The notes beneath the pieces are model-generated. The model was not told the DNA's origin. It saw only the letters and a program-made list of their open reading frames with translations, and searched no databases. This document shows, one piece after another, positions 16,413-24,307 of a stretch of DNA of 34,690 nt. Origin of the DNA: a virus; the IMG/VR virus record IMGVR_UViG_3300025131_007093, positions 1 to 34,690 of that record, one strand, 5' to 3'. The position numbers and the translations under genes were made by a program. Within the stretch, counting starts at the first letter, position 1. Every line of letters begins with the position of its first letter.

Positions 16413-17685
16413 AATCACTATGTGCCGTTTGAAATGAATATTCTAAATTTTTTGCTTTTGGATTATTTTGAATTAATTGTGGTTTGGTATATTTAGTTAA
16501 CTCACGCTTTGCTAATGAATCACATTCAAACTTTGCATCCATAGTTTTCATTTGTAACGGTGGAGTTTTTTGTGTCCATGCAGATGCTCCTCTTAAATAA
16601 CCAACAATTCCCATTTCAGATGCAACTTTGCAAAATCGTATTGCACTAATAACTACTCCACCAGAATTTGGTGAATCTTGTACAGATAAACGACATGTCA
16701 ATTCATATCTAGCTCCACCAAAACCATATGCTACTATATCAATATTTGCAATCTTATTATCTGAAGCTAAATATGTTCCACCTGGTTTTTGTTCAACAGT
16801 TAAAGATGGTCCAGCATATAGAGTCATTCCTTCAATTCCTAAATTTCTAACTGTATTCTGTCCTTTTAAAACATTTTCCTTTGAAACGTGTTTATCATGT
16901 AACCTATTTTGTTTAGCCATATTCAAAAAATCTGTATTTGCAGTTCTTCCATTTTGAATGTGTTCTTGTCCTTGAGTAGAACCACAAGCTTTATTTTCTT
17001 GTATATGTTGTGTAACTAAAAGTCCAGAATCTATCATTGAACCCTGTAAAACTTCTGATAGTCTTGAAGCACCATATGCTGACCTCATATCACTTCCAAC
17101 AATTGTAACATTATTATCAATTGCCAATTGTTCCAATTCCATTGCATCTTCTGTAGAAATTGATGTTGGAACACAATTTACAATGTGACAACCTGCTTTA
17201 ATTGCTCCTGTTAAATACCAATTAGATGCTTCAGTTGAACCAACTGGTAAATAGCTTATAACCACATCAACTTTATGATACTTAAGCAATTCCATATATC
17301 TTTTTCTAGAAATTGCTGGTTCAGCACCAACCCTAAAACTAACTTCTTCTGGATAATCTAACATATGATCCGCTATTCCATCTAACTGGGGACCAGAATA
17401 AACTATTGCTCCATTTTGTATACATGTATTATCAATTTCATCAACAATATCCATTGAACAATTTGGTTTTGCTCTTAATGCTGTGATCAAGGGTTTATTT
17501 ACTTTTCTAATATCAACGTCAAAACCACAAACATATTTTATATTATTAACTGTATAATCTCCTATGTTTGGATACATTAATCCAACCAATTTATTTTGAT
17601 TTTTAATATAATATTGTGTTCCTTCAACTAAAGATTTAGCACAACTACCTATTCCAATAATTGCAACTCTAATATTATTTTTCAT
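16402..17685 (-). CDS. myo-Inositol-1-phosphate synthase
   Basis: The enzyme converts glucose 6-phosphate to inositol phosphate using bound NAD+. The 427-residue protein has the Rossmann motif AIIGIGSCAKSLVEG (residues 8-22), ISYLPVGSTEASNWY, GSDMRSAYGAS (197-207, in place of the family's GDDIKSQ-GAT), TDFLNM (251-256) and VQDSPNSGGVVISAIR (335-350), the near-invariant C-terminal block. The closest pattern is the short bacterial/archaeal type, not the long eukaryotic enzyme. It begins 18 bases after the SGNH-like gene with AGGAG before the ATG. Its presence within a pyrimidine-modification module in a phage is striking. Confidence 0.88.
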   Translation of the reverse strand: MKNNIRVAIIGIGSCAKSLVEGTQYYIKNQNKLVGLMYPNIGDYTVNNIKYVCGFDVDIRKVNKPLITALRAKPNCSMDIVDEIDNTCIQNGAIVYSGPQLDGIADHMLDYPEEVSFRVGAEPAISRKRYMELLKYHKVDVVISYLPVGSTEASNWYLTGAIKAGCHIVNCVPTSISTEDAMELEQLAIDNNVTIVGSDMRSAYGASRLSEVLQGSMIDSGLLVTQHIQENKACGSTQGQEHIQNGRTANTDFLNMAKQNRLHDKHVSKENVLKGQNTVRNLGIEGMTLYAGPSLTVEQKPGGTYLASDNKIANIDIVAYGFGGARYELTCRLSVQDSPNSGGVVISAIRFCKVASEMGIVGYLRGASAWTQKTPPLQMKTMDAKFECDSLAKRELTKYTKPQLIQNNPKAKNLEYSFQTAHSDYEK

Positions 17686-17703
17686 ATCAGTTCTCCTATT
17701 TTT

Positions 17704-18684
17704 TTAATTATTATATCCAAAATTATTACATCTAAAATTTGGATATCCAATATGTACACCCTTTGGTCTTTCCATTATTTCAACCTCAAACTGTTTTCCA
17801 TCCATATCATACCAATGTTCAGGATATTCAATAATTTCACATGATGCATTTTTTCTCATGTTCTCAATAACTAATTTTGTTATTTCCAATCTACTTTCCC
17901 TATTTCCATAAAACGATGTACCCTTATACCATCCAGTTTTTGCCATTTTTCTAGATTCACTTTCAACTGGAACTGGTGTTGCTAATTCAACTTTAACCAT
18001 TTTATCATTCATTAAATTTTCTGTAAAAGTAAAATAATTTGACCATAAACTATTAGCGGCCTGTATTGGATTTTCTTGTCTCATTATGTGATGCCTAATG
18101 TCAACTGATCCAAACATTAATGTTACTTTTTTAACACCATCTGGAATCATATCATAAATAAAATTTTTATCTTTTATTGCACCATATAATGTTTTTGAAT
18201 CTAATCTAATTACTGGAATTCCTTTTGGTGCAATAGATAAAGAGTGGCTATCACCAATTACAACATGATCTTTTATCATTCGTCTCATGGTTAAAGTTTG
18301 AATGGTTTCACAAAAATTATCTAATTTATTTAAAAAATCTGAATTAAATTTTTCATAAGTTTTTGGATTTTTTAATCTAGACATTAACATTGTACCTAAT
18401 TTTGGCATTTCATGGTCTAAAATAATTGAACTTCCTCCGCCTTCTAAATAATTCATCCACCTATTTAATCTTTCCCACAATTTAGCGTCTGCTCCTCCGA
18501 ATAAATTTAAAGCCCCAGAATAACTAATTCCCATATATAAACATGCAACCTTTAAATCTGTGTAATCAGATTCACCAAATTGCATATCAATATCTAAAAC
18601 ATCTTTCCATATTTTTGCATATGCAGCATTATGAGAATATTTATTTTTTGGAATTGTTCCACTTAATCCAACTATTTTTTTCAT
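17704..18684 (-). CDS. SGNH/GDSL-hydrolase-like protein
   Basis: The 326-residue protein has the SGNH block I as VVIGDSHSLS at 141-150, a block III-like LMFGSVDIRHHI at 189-200, and a C-terminal PKGVHIGYP at 307-315 where the catalytic His would lie. The Asp of the usual D-x-x-H is not in its normal place. About 140 residues with the opening KKIVGLSGTIPKNKYSHNAA precede the SGNH block and are of unknown fold. It may be an esterase, deacylase or acyltransferase on a sugar-like substrate. It lies between the hydroxymethylase and inositol-phosphate synthase genes. Confidence 0.6.
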   Translation of the reverse strand: MKKIVGLSGTIPKNKYSHNAAYAKIWKDVLDIDMQFGESDYTDLKVACLYMGISYSGALNLFGGADAKLWERLNRWMNYLEGGGSSIILDHEMPKLGTMLMSRLKNPKTYEKFNSDFLNKLDNFCETIQTLTMRRMIKDHVVIGDSHSLSIAPKGIPVIRLDSKTLYGAIKDKNFIYDMIPDGVKKVTLMFGSVDIRHHIMRQENPIQAANSLWSNYFTFTENLMNDKMVKVELATPVPVESESRKMAKTGWYKGTSFYGNRESRLEITKLVIENMRKNASCEIIEYPEHWYDMDGKQFEVEIMERPKGVHIGYPNFRCNNFGYNN

Positions 18685-18697
18685 ATATTAACCTTTA

Positions 18698-19357
18698 TTA
18701 TTTTATTAAATTAAAATGTCGTTCATAAATATGCATTGAAGCTGCATTCCAAATTATATCTCCAATTTTTAAATTTGGATAAACATCAAGCAAATCTTCT
18801 AATAATTTATTCAATACCCAATTTTGCCAAAACCGATCATTTTTATATCCAAAAACTGCATCATTTGATCTCATTTGTACAACACAATTTAATTTATCAT
18901 CTCTAATAAAATAAGTTACAGCGTTTGTACACATAAAATCTGACATTTCATGCTTATTAAATTCAACTTGCATTGATGGCCTATTATAAATCATAATACT
19001 TCTTCTTGTATCTTTATGTAATTTAAGAGTATTTAATGCATGATTATATTGATATCCATTTTCTTGATCAAAAATTACCCATCCATAATTTGAATTTATA
19101 TAGCCATTATAATCTGCAACCATTTTCCAAATTTCAGGAGGATCTGGCATATCATAAACATATAATGATTTACTTTTATACCAATCTAATTCTTTTTGAA
19201 CATAATCTTTATTAACTTTACCAAAAATTGATTCTTCATCGGCAATAAATGATTCACCTAATAATTCTATCATCTTTACACCAGTTTTATCAATAACAAA
19301 ATCATCGTTATTATATTTTAAAACCAATTCACTTTTAATATCATTAACTTTTTTCAT
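18698..19357 (-). CDS. Thymidylate-synthase-fold pyrimidine hydroxymethylase (dCMP-type)
   Basis: This 219-residue protein aligns without gaps to the catalytic part of thymidylate synthase. Cys143 (FMCTNAVTYF) matches E. coli Cys146; RSNDAVFG (163-170) matches the Arg166 block; His209 and Tyr211 in MHIYERHF match His207 and Tyr209; Glu56 matches Glu58. The position of Asn177, which selects dUMP in thymidylate synthase, is Asp174. dCMP hydroxymethylases such as T4 gp42 have Asp there. So it probably makes 5-hydroxymethyl-dCMP, although hydroxymethyl-dUMP cannot be excluded. The C-terminal tail of true thymidylate synthases is absent. A promoter-like repeat and an AAGGG ribosome site precede the ATG. 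Confidence 0.85.
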   Translation of the reverse strand: MKKVNDIKSELVLKYNNDDFVIDKTGVKMIELLGESFIADEESIFGKVNKDYVQKELDWYKSKSLYVYDMPDPPEIWKMVADYNGYINSNYGWVIFDQENGYQYNHALNTLKLHKDTRRSIMIYNRPSMQVEFNKHEMSDFMCTNAVTYFIRDDKLNCVVQMRSNDAVFGYKNDRFWQNWVLNKLLEDLLDVYPNLKIGDIIWNAASMHIYERHFNLIK

Positions 19358-19382
19358 TTTATAACCCTTATAATTTAACGTA

Positions 19383-19419
19383 TTAGAATATAATACATTT
19401 TCCTAATACGAAGAAACAA
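19383..19419 (-). repeat. 37-base repeat, copy 2 (between nuclease-like and hydroxymethylase genes)
   Basis: This copy starts directly after the stop codon of the PD-(D/E)XK-like gene and ends 25 bases before the hydroxymethylase ATG. It differs from copy 1 at 12925-12961 in five of 37 bases. Unlike copy 1 it does not lie in a gene: read in the polymerase frame it has a TAG. Two copies of such length in one window are unlikely by chance in unrelated sequence, even allowing for the AT bias. Confidence 0.75.
19390..19419 (-). promoter_or_regulatory. Putative sigma70-like promoter before the hydroxymethylase gene
   Basis: On the minus strand TTGTTT (19419-19414) and TATTAT (19395-19390) are separated by 18 bases. 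A transcript would start near 19383 and carry a 25-base leader with AAGGG before the hydroxymethylase ATG at 19357. This would drive the modification block separately from the reductase. No expression data exist here, and the AT-rich context makes such hexamers common; the fact that the whole element is repeated is what raises it above noise. Confidence 0.45.
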
Positions 19420-19884
19420 TTATTTTAAAAATTTTTTAATTTCTTTACTATTTTTATTCTCTTTCCACCATTTTTCTACATCAGATTGCATAATTACTTT
19501 TCCTTTAAATTTTGGATTTGGGCAATCTTTAACGAATTTCATAACAATATCGATTGGAAGCATAGCCATTATTTTCACATAAGAATATCTTTTATTGACT
19601 TTGCAAAAAATAACCCATTTTACTGTTCTAGTTCCTTTCCATGAATACCATTTTTGATATGATAAATCCCAACAACTTTTTACTTCATAATATATACCTT
19701 TATCGTCTCGAATATCCCATAACCTAGGAATGTTTGATGGTTTCCATTTAGTATTTCGCCATTGAGCAGCCGCTTGCTCTGTTATATTTCCTTTATAAAC
19801 TTTTGGATGCTTAACTCTAGTACCCCAAAGATGTTCCCTTGCTAATGTTCGCATTTTTTCAGTAACCTTTAATTTAACTATCAT
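19420..19884 (-). CDS. PD-(D/E)XK endonuclease-like protein
   Basis: The protein has about 154 residues from the ATG at 19884, two bases after the reductase stop. The segment ITEQAAAQWRNTKW followed by LWDIRDDKGIYYEVKSCW gives E...D-x(n)-E-x-K, the active-site order of restriction-like nucleases. The rest is rich in Lys and Trp (VEKWWKENKNSKE). It may be a nicking or homing-type endonuclease, or a Holliday-junction-like enzyme, but no family is recognised. The longer TTG start at 19899 overlaps the reductase and is less likely. The 37-base repeat follows its stop directly. Confidence 0.55.
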   Translation of the reverse strand: MIVKLKVTEKMRTLAREHLWGTRVKHPKVYKGNITEQAAAQWRNTKWKPSNIPRLWDIRDDKGIYYEVKSCWDLSYQKWYSWKGTRTVKWVIFCKVNKRYSYVKIMAMLPIDIVMKFVKDCPNPKFKGKVIMQSDVEKWWKENKNSKEIKKFLK

Positions 19885-19886
19885 AA

Positions 19887-21860
19887 CTATACTTCGCAAA
19901 AATCTCCATCACAAAATTTTTCAACTTGAGCTTCTTCACCCTTTATCATACCAAATGATAATTTATTTATTTTCGATAATAATTTATAATATGTTTTTTC
20001 ATTTATTGCTTCATACGGCATTTGTTTATATGCTCCTAAATCATGTCTTGGTAATAAAGATATACCCTTTAAATGGTATTGAAAATAATTTAAAACATTA
20101 GACAACTGATCTCCTTCATTTTTTGGATCAAATGTAGCTGTACAACTTACCTGATTATCTGCCCAATGTCTTTGCATAAAAGCTGCCAAACTAAATTGTT
20201 CCCAAATAGTAAGTTCACTAGCTGTTTTTATGCCCTCACCAACATCAACTGGAATTTCTACAACAACAGTTGAATCCTCTGAACCAAAAGCAGGTTCTAT
20301 TTTATATCCTGCTTTTTCTAATGGTTTTAATAATTCTGAATAATTTGATATCCTAATTCTTCGTATATAAAATCTAGATTCTGGATAGTGTAATCCTGGT
20401 GTTGCACCAGCCAAAAGAGATACAGTACCTGATGGTTTTACTGATGTTGTTTTTATTGAACGTGGAACAGCTAACCAATCAGAATACTGTTTATCAAGTT
20501 CTTGAATGTGGTCATATCCTTTTTCTAACCAGCATTTTAATTTTCCAAGTCCATAGTTTGTTATAAATTGTGCTATACCACTTACTGAACAACCTATTCT
20601 TCTATTTCTTAGCATTACTCTATTAGTTTCAGGCCAGTGTGTTTTACCCAATGTAACTGTTTTTGCATACAAATAAGCATATTTTAATGTTAATAAATAA
20701 TCATCTAAATTCTTATGATTATTTGGAAATGTTTCAACAAGACAACAAAGTTCATATGACTCAAGTGTTTGTTCAAGACAGGGATTACCTCCTGCTGCAC
20801 GGTGATCTTTGTTATCTTTTCCATTTTTCATTCTAGAATAACCACGCATATTTTCCAACCAAGCAAGACCTGGTTCTCCATTATCCATAATTCTTTTACA
20901 GATATCTTCATAATCCATACCTAATTCAGCATATACTGAATTATTTGACGTCCATCCATAAGATTCTCTATGTGGATTATTTTTATAATTTTTCAAATCT
21001 AGATATTCTTCATCAAATGGATCTCCAAACACTATCTCTGCTGTTCTCCTTACATTACCAGCAACAACACATTTACCAATTAGATTCATTATATCTACAA
21101 TTGTTGTTGTAGTTATTGGTGCTCCAACATTATTTTCAAGTATATCTATAATATCATTATGAATTTCTTTAAGAGGTTCTGAACCACTAGATACACCACC
21201 GAAGCCCATAATTGGTTCACCAGATGATCTAATTTTGTTATAATTAAAAACCATTGGCGCGGTATTATGAAAATATGAATCTAACAATAATTTAACCGAT
21301 TCTACCCATCCTTCACGTGTATCCAGAATAACGTATGTTTCTTCATTTCTATCCCTATTTACTCCCTTTATAATTATTTCATCTGCACCTCTTGTATCAA
21401 AGCCAACACCAACACCTAACATAGATGCATCCATAAGAAAACAAAACGGTTTAGCATAATCATCTTTAATTGTTGAAGTTGATACAAATGCACAGTTATT
21501 TAATGCTGCATATAAACCTCTTTCTTCAGTTATAGAAGTTCCCATGGCCCACAATCCACGGCCTGGTGGCAAGAACTTCATATAAAATATTCTATCATAC
21601 ATTTCTTGAGCAGATCGCTGTGCTTGCCAAGGATTCCAACCGAGCTGATGGTGTTCGATCCATTCTTTCTGCATAGAATATGTTCCTTCAACAACCCTCT
21701 TAACAGTTTCCCACCATCTTTCATTTTTTCCGTCTTCTTTTATGCGAGAATATGTTCTCATATAAACTAATTCGCCCAATCCATTAAATCCGAATGGGGG
21801 TTTCTTTCGTTTATATTTTGAAATAAAATTTTCAGATAAAATAAATTTACTAAAACTCAT
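19887..21860 (-). CDS. Class II (adenosylcobalamin-dependent) ribonucleotide reductase, monomeric type
   Basis: This 657-residue enzyme reduces ribonucleotides to deoxyribonucleotides. Cys123 (NNCAFVS), Cys361 and Glu363 (NPCLEQTL), and Cys372 (YELCCL) match the redox and radical residues of the Lactobacillus leichmannii RTPR (Cys119, Cys408, Glu410, Cys419) with identical local spacing. The C-terminal reducing pair is Cys650 and Cys655. PSGTVSLLAGATPGLHYP supports this type. No class I small subunit or class III activase is nearby, so cobalamin is expected to be needed from the host. GGAG lies before the ATG. It follows the helicase gene after a 46-base gap. Confidence 0.92.
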   Translation of the reverse strand: MSFSKFILSENFISKYKRKKPPFGFNGLGELVYMRTYSRIKEDGKNERWWETVKRVVEGTYSMQKEWIEHHQLGWNPWQAQRSAQEMYDRIFYMKFLPPGRGLWAMGTSITEERGLYAALNNCAFVSTSTIKDDYAKPFCFLMDASMLGVGVGFDTRGADEIIIKGVNRDRNEETYVILDTREGWVESVKLLLDSYFHNTAPMVFNYNKIRSSGEPIMGFGGVSSGSEPLKEIHNDIIDILENNVGAPITTTTIVDIMNLIGKCVVAGNVRRTAEIVFGDPFDEEYLDLKNYKNNPHRESYGWTSNNSVYAELGMDYEDICKRIMDNGEPGLAWLENMRGYSRMKNGKDNKDHRAAGGNPCLEQTLESYELCCLVETFPNNHKNLDDYLLTLKYAYLYAKTVTLGKTHWPETNRVMLRNRRIGCSVSGIAQFITNYGLGKLKCWLEKGYDHIQELDKQYSDWLAVPRSIKTTSVKPSGTVSLLAGATPGLHYPESRFYIRRIRISNYSELLKPLEKAGYKIEPAFGSEDSTVVVEIPVDVGEGIKTASELTIWEQFSLAAFMQRHWADNQVSCTATFDPKNEGDQLSNVLNYFQYHLKGISLLPRHDLGAYKQMPYEAINEKTYYKLLSKINKLSFGMIKGEEAQVEKFCDGDFCEV

Positions 21861-21906
21861 ATTGTATCTCCAAAAACTTTAATTGTTACTAAAAATATAA
21901 ATATCA

Positions 21907-23259
21907 TCATTCAACTAAATCCTTATATTTATCAGATAAAATTTTTCTAATTACCCTATCCCTATTATTCATTTTTAATTGCTGTTCTTGCCCATCTGGT
22001 GTATTAGATTCATATATATCAATACCACCTATGTTTGTATTAATTTTAGCAGGATATGTTAATCCGTCTGGTCCAAACCTATTTTTTATCACATGAAATC
22101 TTCCAGTATTTGCAACTTTATCTTCGATTTTTCTAGATAACGATATAACAAAATCTGCTGTCATAACTTTTTGATAACTTTCTGCAACCTTCTGTGCTTC
22201 AATAACATCTTCATCTAATGCAGAGCGATTAGCTTGAGATGCAGTCCATATTGGTATTTCAAACTGTCCTGCCAATCCTCGTAAATCCTCATAAATATTT
22301 CCAAGTGCATGTCTAACTTCCTTTGCATATCCAATATCTCTCATTATATCTGCATAATCCAATATAACCAAATCGACACCTTTTCCAAACGATTTAAATT
22401 TTTGTAGATGAGCCTCTAATGTATTTATAGTAGCTGTCTTAGTTGGAAAATATTTTATAGTTAAATCTCCCTCTATAGGTTCTAATTTTTTAATAACATC
22501 TTCTTGATGATATTTTAGATTCTGATTTGCTATTCCAGTAAAACAACTATCGTATCTTAATCCAACATATGCTTCATTTAATTCTAATGTATAATGTACA
22601 ACAGATTTATTATTTTTTAATGCACCTGCACCTATTGCAGACAAAATCCAAGTTTTTCCAACACCTGCAGGAGCAACAATTACACCTAATTCTCCGGAAC
22701 CTAAACCACCTTGCATCAATTCATTAATTACATCCCATGGTGTTCCAATAACGTCTCTAACATTTTCTACATATCTTTCTTCTATTTGTGTTAAATATTC
22801 ATGGCCAAAATTTCTCTCAATTCCTGCATTCATTGCATCATCTATTAATGTTTTTATTTCAGCAAATTCACCATTTGTTTCTAAAATATCAACAGATTTT
22901 ATAATTGCATTTTTAAGTTTTTGATTTTTAAAAAAATCTAATGTTTTATTTTGTACAAAATCTAAATCATTAGCTTGTAAATTATTATAAATTTCTTTTA
23001 ATGTTTCTAATATTGCAGTTTTTAAAACATCACTTTCTACTTCACTTATTTCAACTTTATAAACATCAAACGTTATTTGTTTTTTATAGTTTTTATAATA
23101 TAATTTACATTTATTGACCAACCACTTTGCTGCATCTGTTTCATAATAATTTTCATCTAATATATCATAAATTTGCTCTAAAAAATTAGGCTTAGTCATT
23201 AAGCAGGCTATAGATTTTATTTGAAAACTATGTCCAAACTGTGATAGTTTATTATCCAT
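21907..23259 (-). CDS. DnaB-type replicative helicase (T4 gp41-like)
   Basis: The 450-residue protein has a short N-terminal domain (FGHSFQIKSIACLMTKPNFL) as in gp41-type helicases. The RecA-like core follows: Walker A APAGVGKT near residue 197, then a Walker B VDLVILDYADIM near 297, and PIWTASQANRSALDE, the DnaB H3 region. Hexameric DnaB helicases unwind DNA at the fork in the 5'-3' direction. No primase was found in the window. It overlaps the exonuclease gene by 8 bases. Confidence 0.9.
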   Translation of the reverse strand: MDNKLSQFGHSFQIKSIACLMTKPNFLEQIYDILDENYYETDAAKWLVNKCKLYYKNYKKQITFDVYKVEISEVESDVLKTAILETLKEIYNNLQANDLDFVQNKTLDFFKNQKLKNAIIKSVDILETNGEFAEIKTLIDDAMNAGIERNFGHEYLTQIEERYVENVRDVIGTPWDVINELMQGGLGSGELGVIVAPAGVGKTWILSAIGAGALKNNKSVVHYTLELNEAYVGLRYDSCFTGIANQNLKYHQEDVIKKLEPIEGDLTIKYFPTKTATINTLEAHLQKFKSFGKGVDLVILDYADIMRDIGYAKEVRHALGNIYEDLRGLAGQFEIPIWTASQANRSALDEDVIEAQKVAESYQKVMTADFVISLSRKIEDKVANTGRFHVIKNRFGPDGLTYPAKINTNIGGIDIYESNTPDGQEQQLKMNNRDRVIRKILSDKYKDLVE

Positions 23260-24307
23260 TTGAATACCTAAATCTATCTAATCGTATAAATTCTGTAATC
23301 CATGTTTCCATATTTGGAATATGACTCCACAATTTATCTTGAATAAACATTGTTGAAAATTTATATTTTACCAATTGTGGAATTTTTTCATGTATAACAT
23401 TTTGAATTTTTAATTTATTATGATTACCAATATCTACATTGTGCAATTGCATTAATAAATAATTACGCTTTAATAATTTATAATTATTCTTTATATTTTC
23501 AAAAAGCTTTATTTTTTTACTAGTTTTATCAATAAAATAAATTAAATCTTTAATATCAAATTTTTTATTTTCTGATATTTGTGGAATATTTTTAACTATT
23601 GTTTTTATTCCTGCTCCCCTTATACCATTTATATTATCAGACTTATCTCCATCTAAAATTTTAAATGTTAATAAATTTTTTGATGGTATACCATATTCTT
23701 CAAAAATTTTATCTTTATCATATAATATTTTTTTAGTTGGACTCCAAATTTTAATGTTATTATCTACTAATTGTAAAAAGTCTTTATCAGTACTCATTAT
23801 AATTTTTTCGTCTTTTAAAACTGTTGTAGAAATATATGCAATTACATCATCTGCTTCAATATTATCTATTGATAAAATGGAAATAGGTAATTGATCTAAA
23901 TATTTAATCAATCTAGATAACTGCATTCTCATAGAATATTCTTCGTCCACCGGTGAAGTAGACCAATCAACATTTCTATTAAATCTATGTCTTACTTTTC
24001 TTTGTGATTTATATTCAGGATATAATTTTTTTCGTTTTTTTGTACCATTTTTACCATCAAAAACAATAATACATCTAGTGGGCTTTAATCTTGATATTGA
24101 ATACCTTACTGATTTCATAAAACCAATTATCCCTCCAACATGTACACCATCATCGTTAATGGCTGGGTTCGCACTAAATGCACGAATAAATGTATTTAAT
24201 CCATCTATAATTAGAACACGGCTATTTACATTTAATGAGTCTTTAGTACTTTGTTCATGTTCTTCGTCTATTTCCTGCAATATGGAATTATAATTATTAG
24301 AGTTCAT
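23252..24307 (-). CDS. 5'-3' exonuclease / flap endonuclease (T4 RNase H-like)
   Basis: The 351-residue protein has the 5'-nuclease metal sites: VLIIDGLNTFIRAF (first Asp), CIIVFDGKNGTKKR, SIDNIEADDVIAYIS (the E-A-D-D cluster), MSTDKDFLQLVD, and KILDGDKSDNINGIRGAGIKT, the H3TH DNA-binding motif. In T4-like replication it removes RNA primers from Okazaki fragments. An N-terminal stretch (1-28) precedes the fold. It is coupled to the RecA gene upstream and the helicase gene downstream by short overlaps. Confidence 0.88.
   Translation of the reverse strand: MNSNNYNSILQEIDEEHEQSTKDSLNVNSRVLIIDGLNTFIRAFSANPAINDDGVHVGGIIGFMKSVRYSISRLKPTRCIIVFDGKNGTKKRKKLYPEYKSQRKVRHRFNRNVDWSTSPVDEEYSMRMQLSRLIKYLDQLPISILSIDNIEADDVIAYISTTVLKDEKIIMSTDKDFLQLVDNNIKIWSPTKKILYDKDKIFEEYGIPSKNLLTFKILDGDKSDNINGIRGAGIKTIVKNIPQISENKKFDIKDLIYFIDKTSKKIKLFENIKNNYKLLKRNYLLMQLHNVDIGNHNKLKIQNVIHEKIPQLVKYKFSTMFIQDKLWSHIPNMETWITEFIRLDRFRYSNG

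Noticed and set aside
21861-21906. Promoter TATAAATA before the reductase gene
   Set aside because: The octamer there lies on the plus strand, pointing away from the reductase gene.
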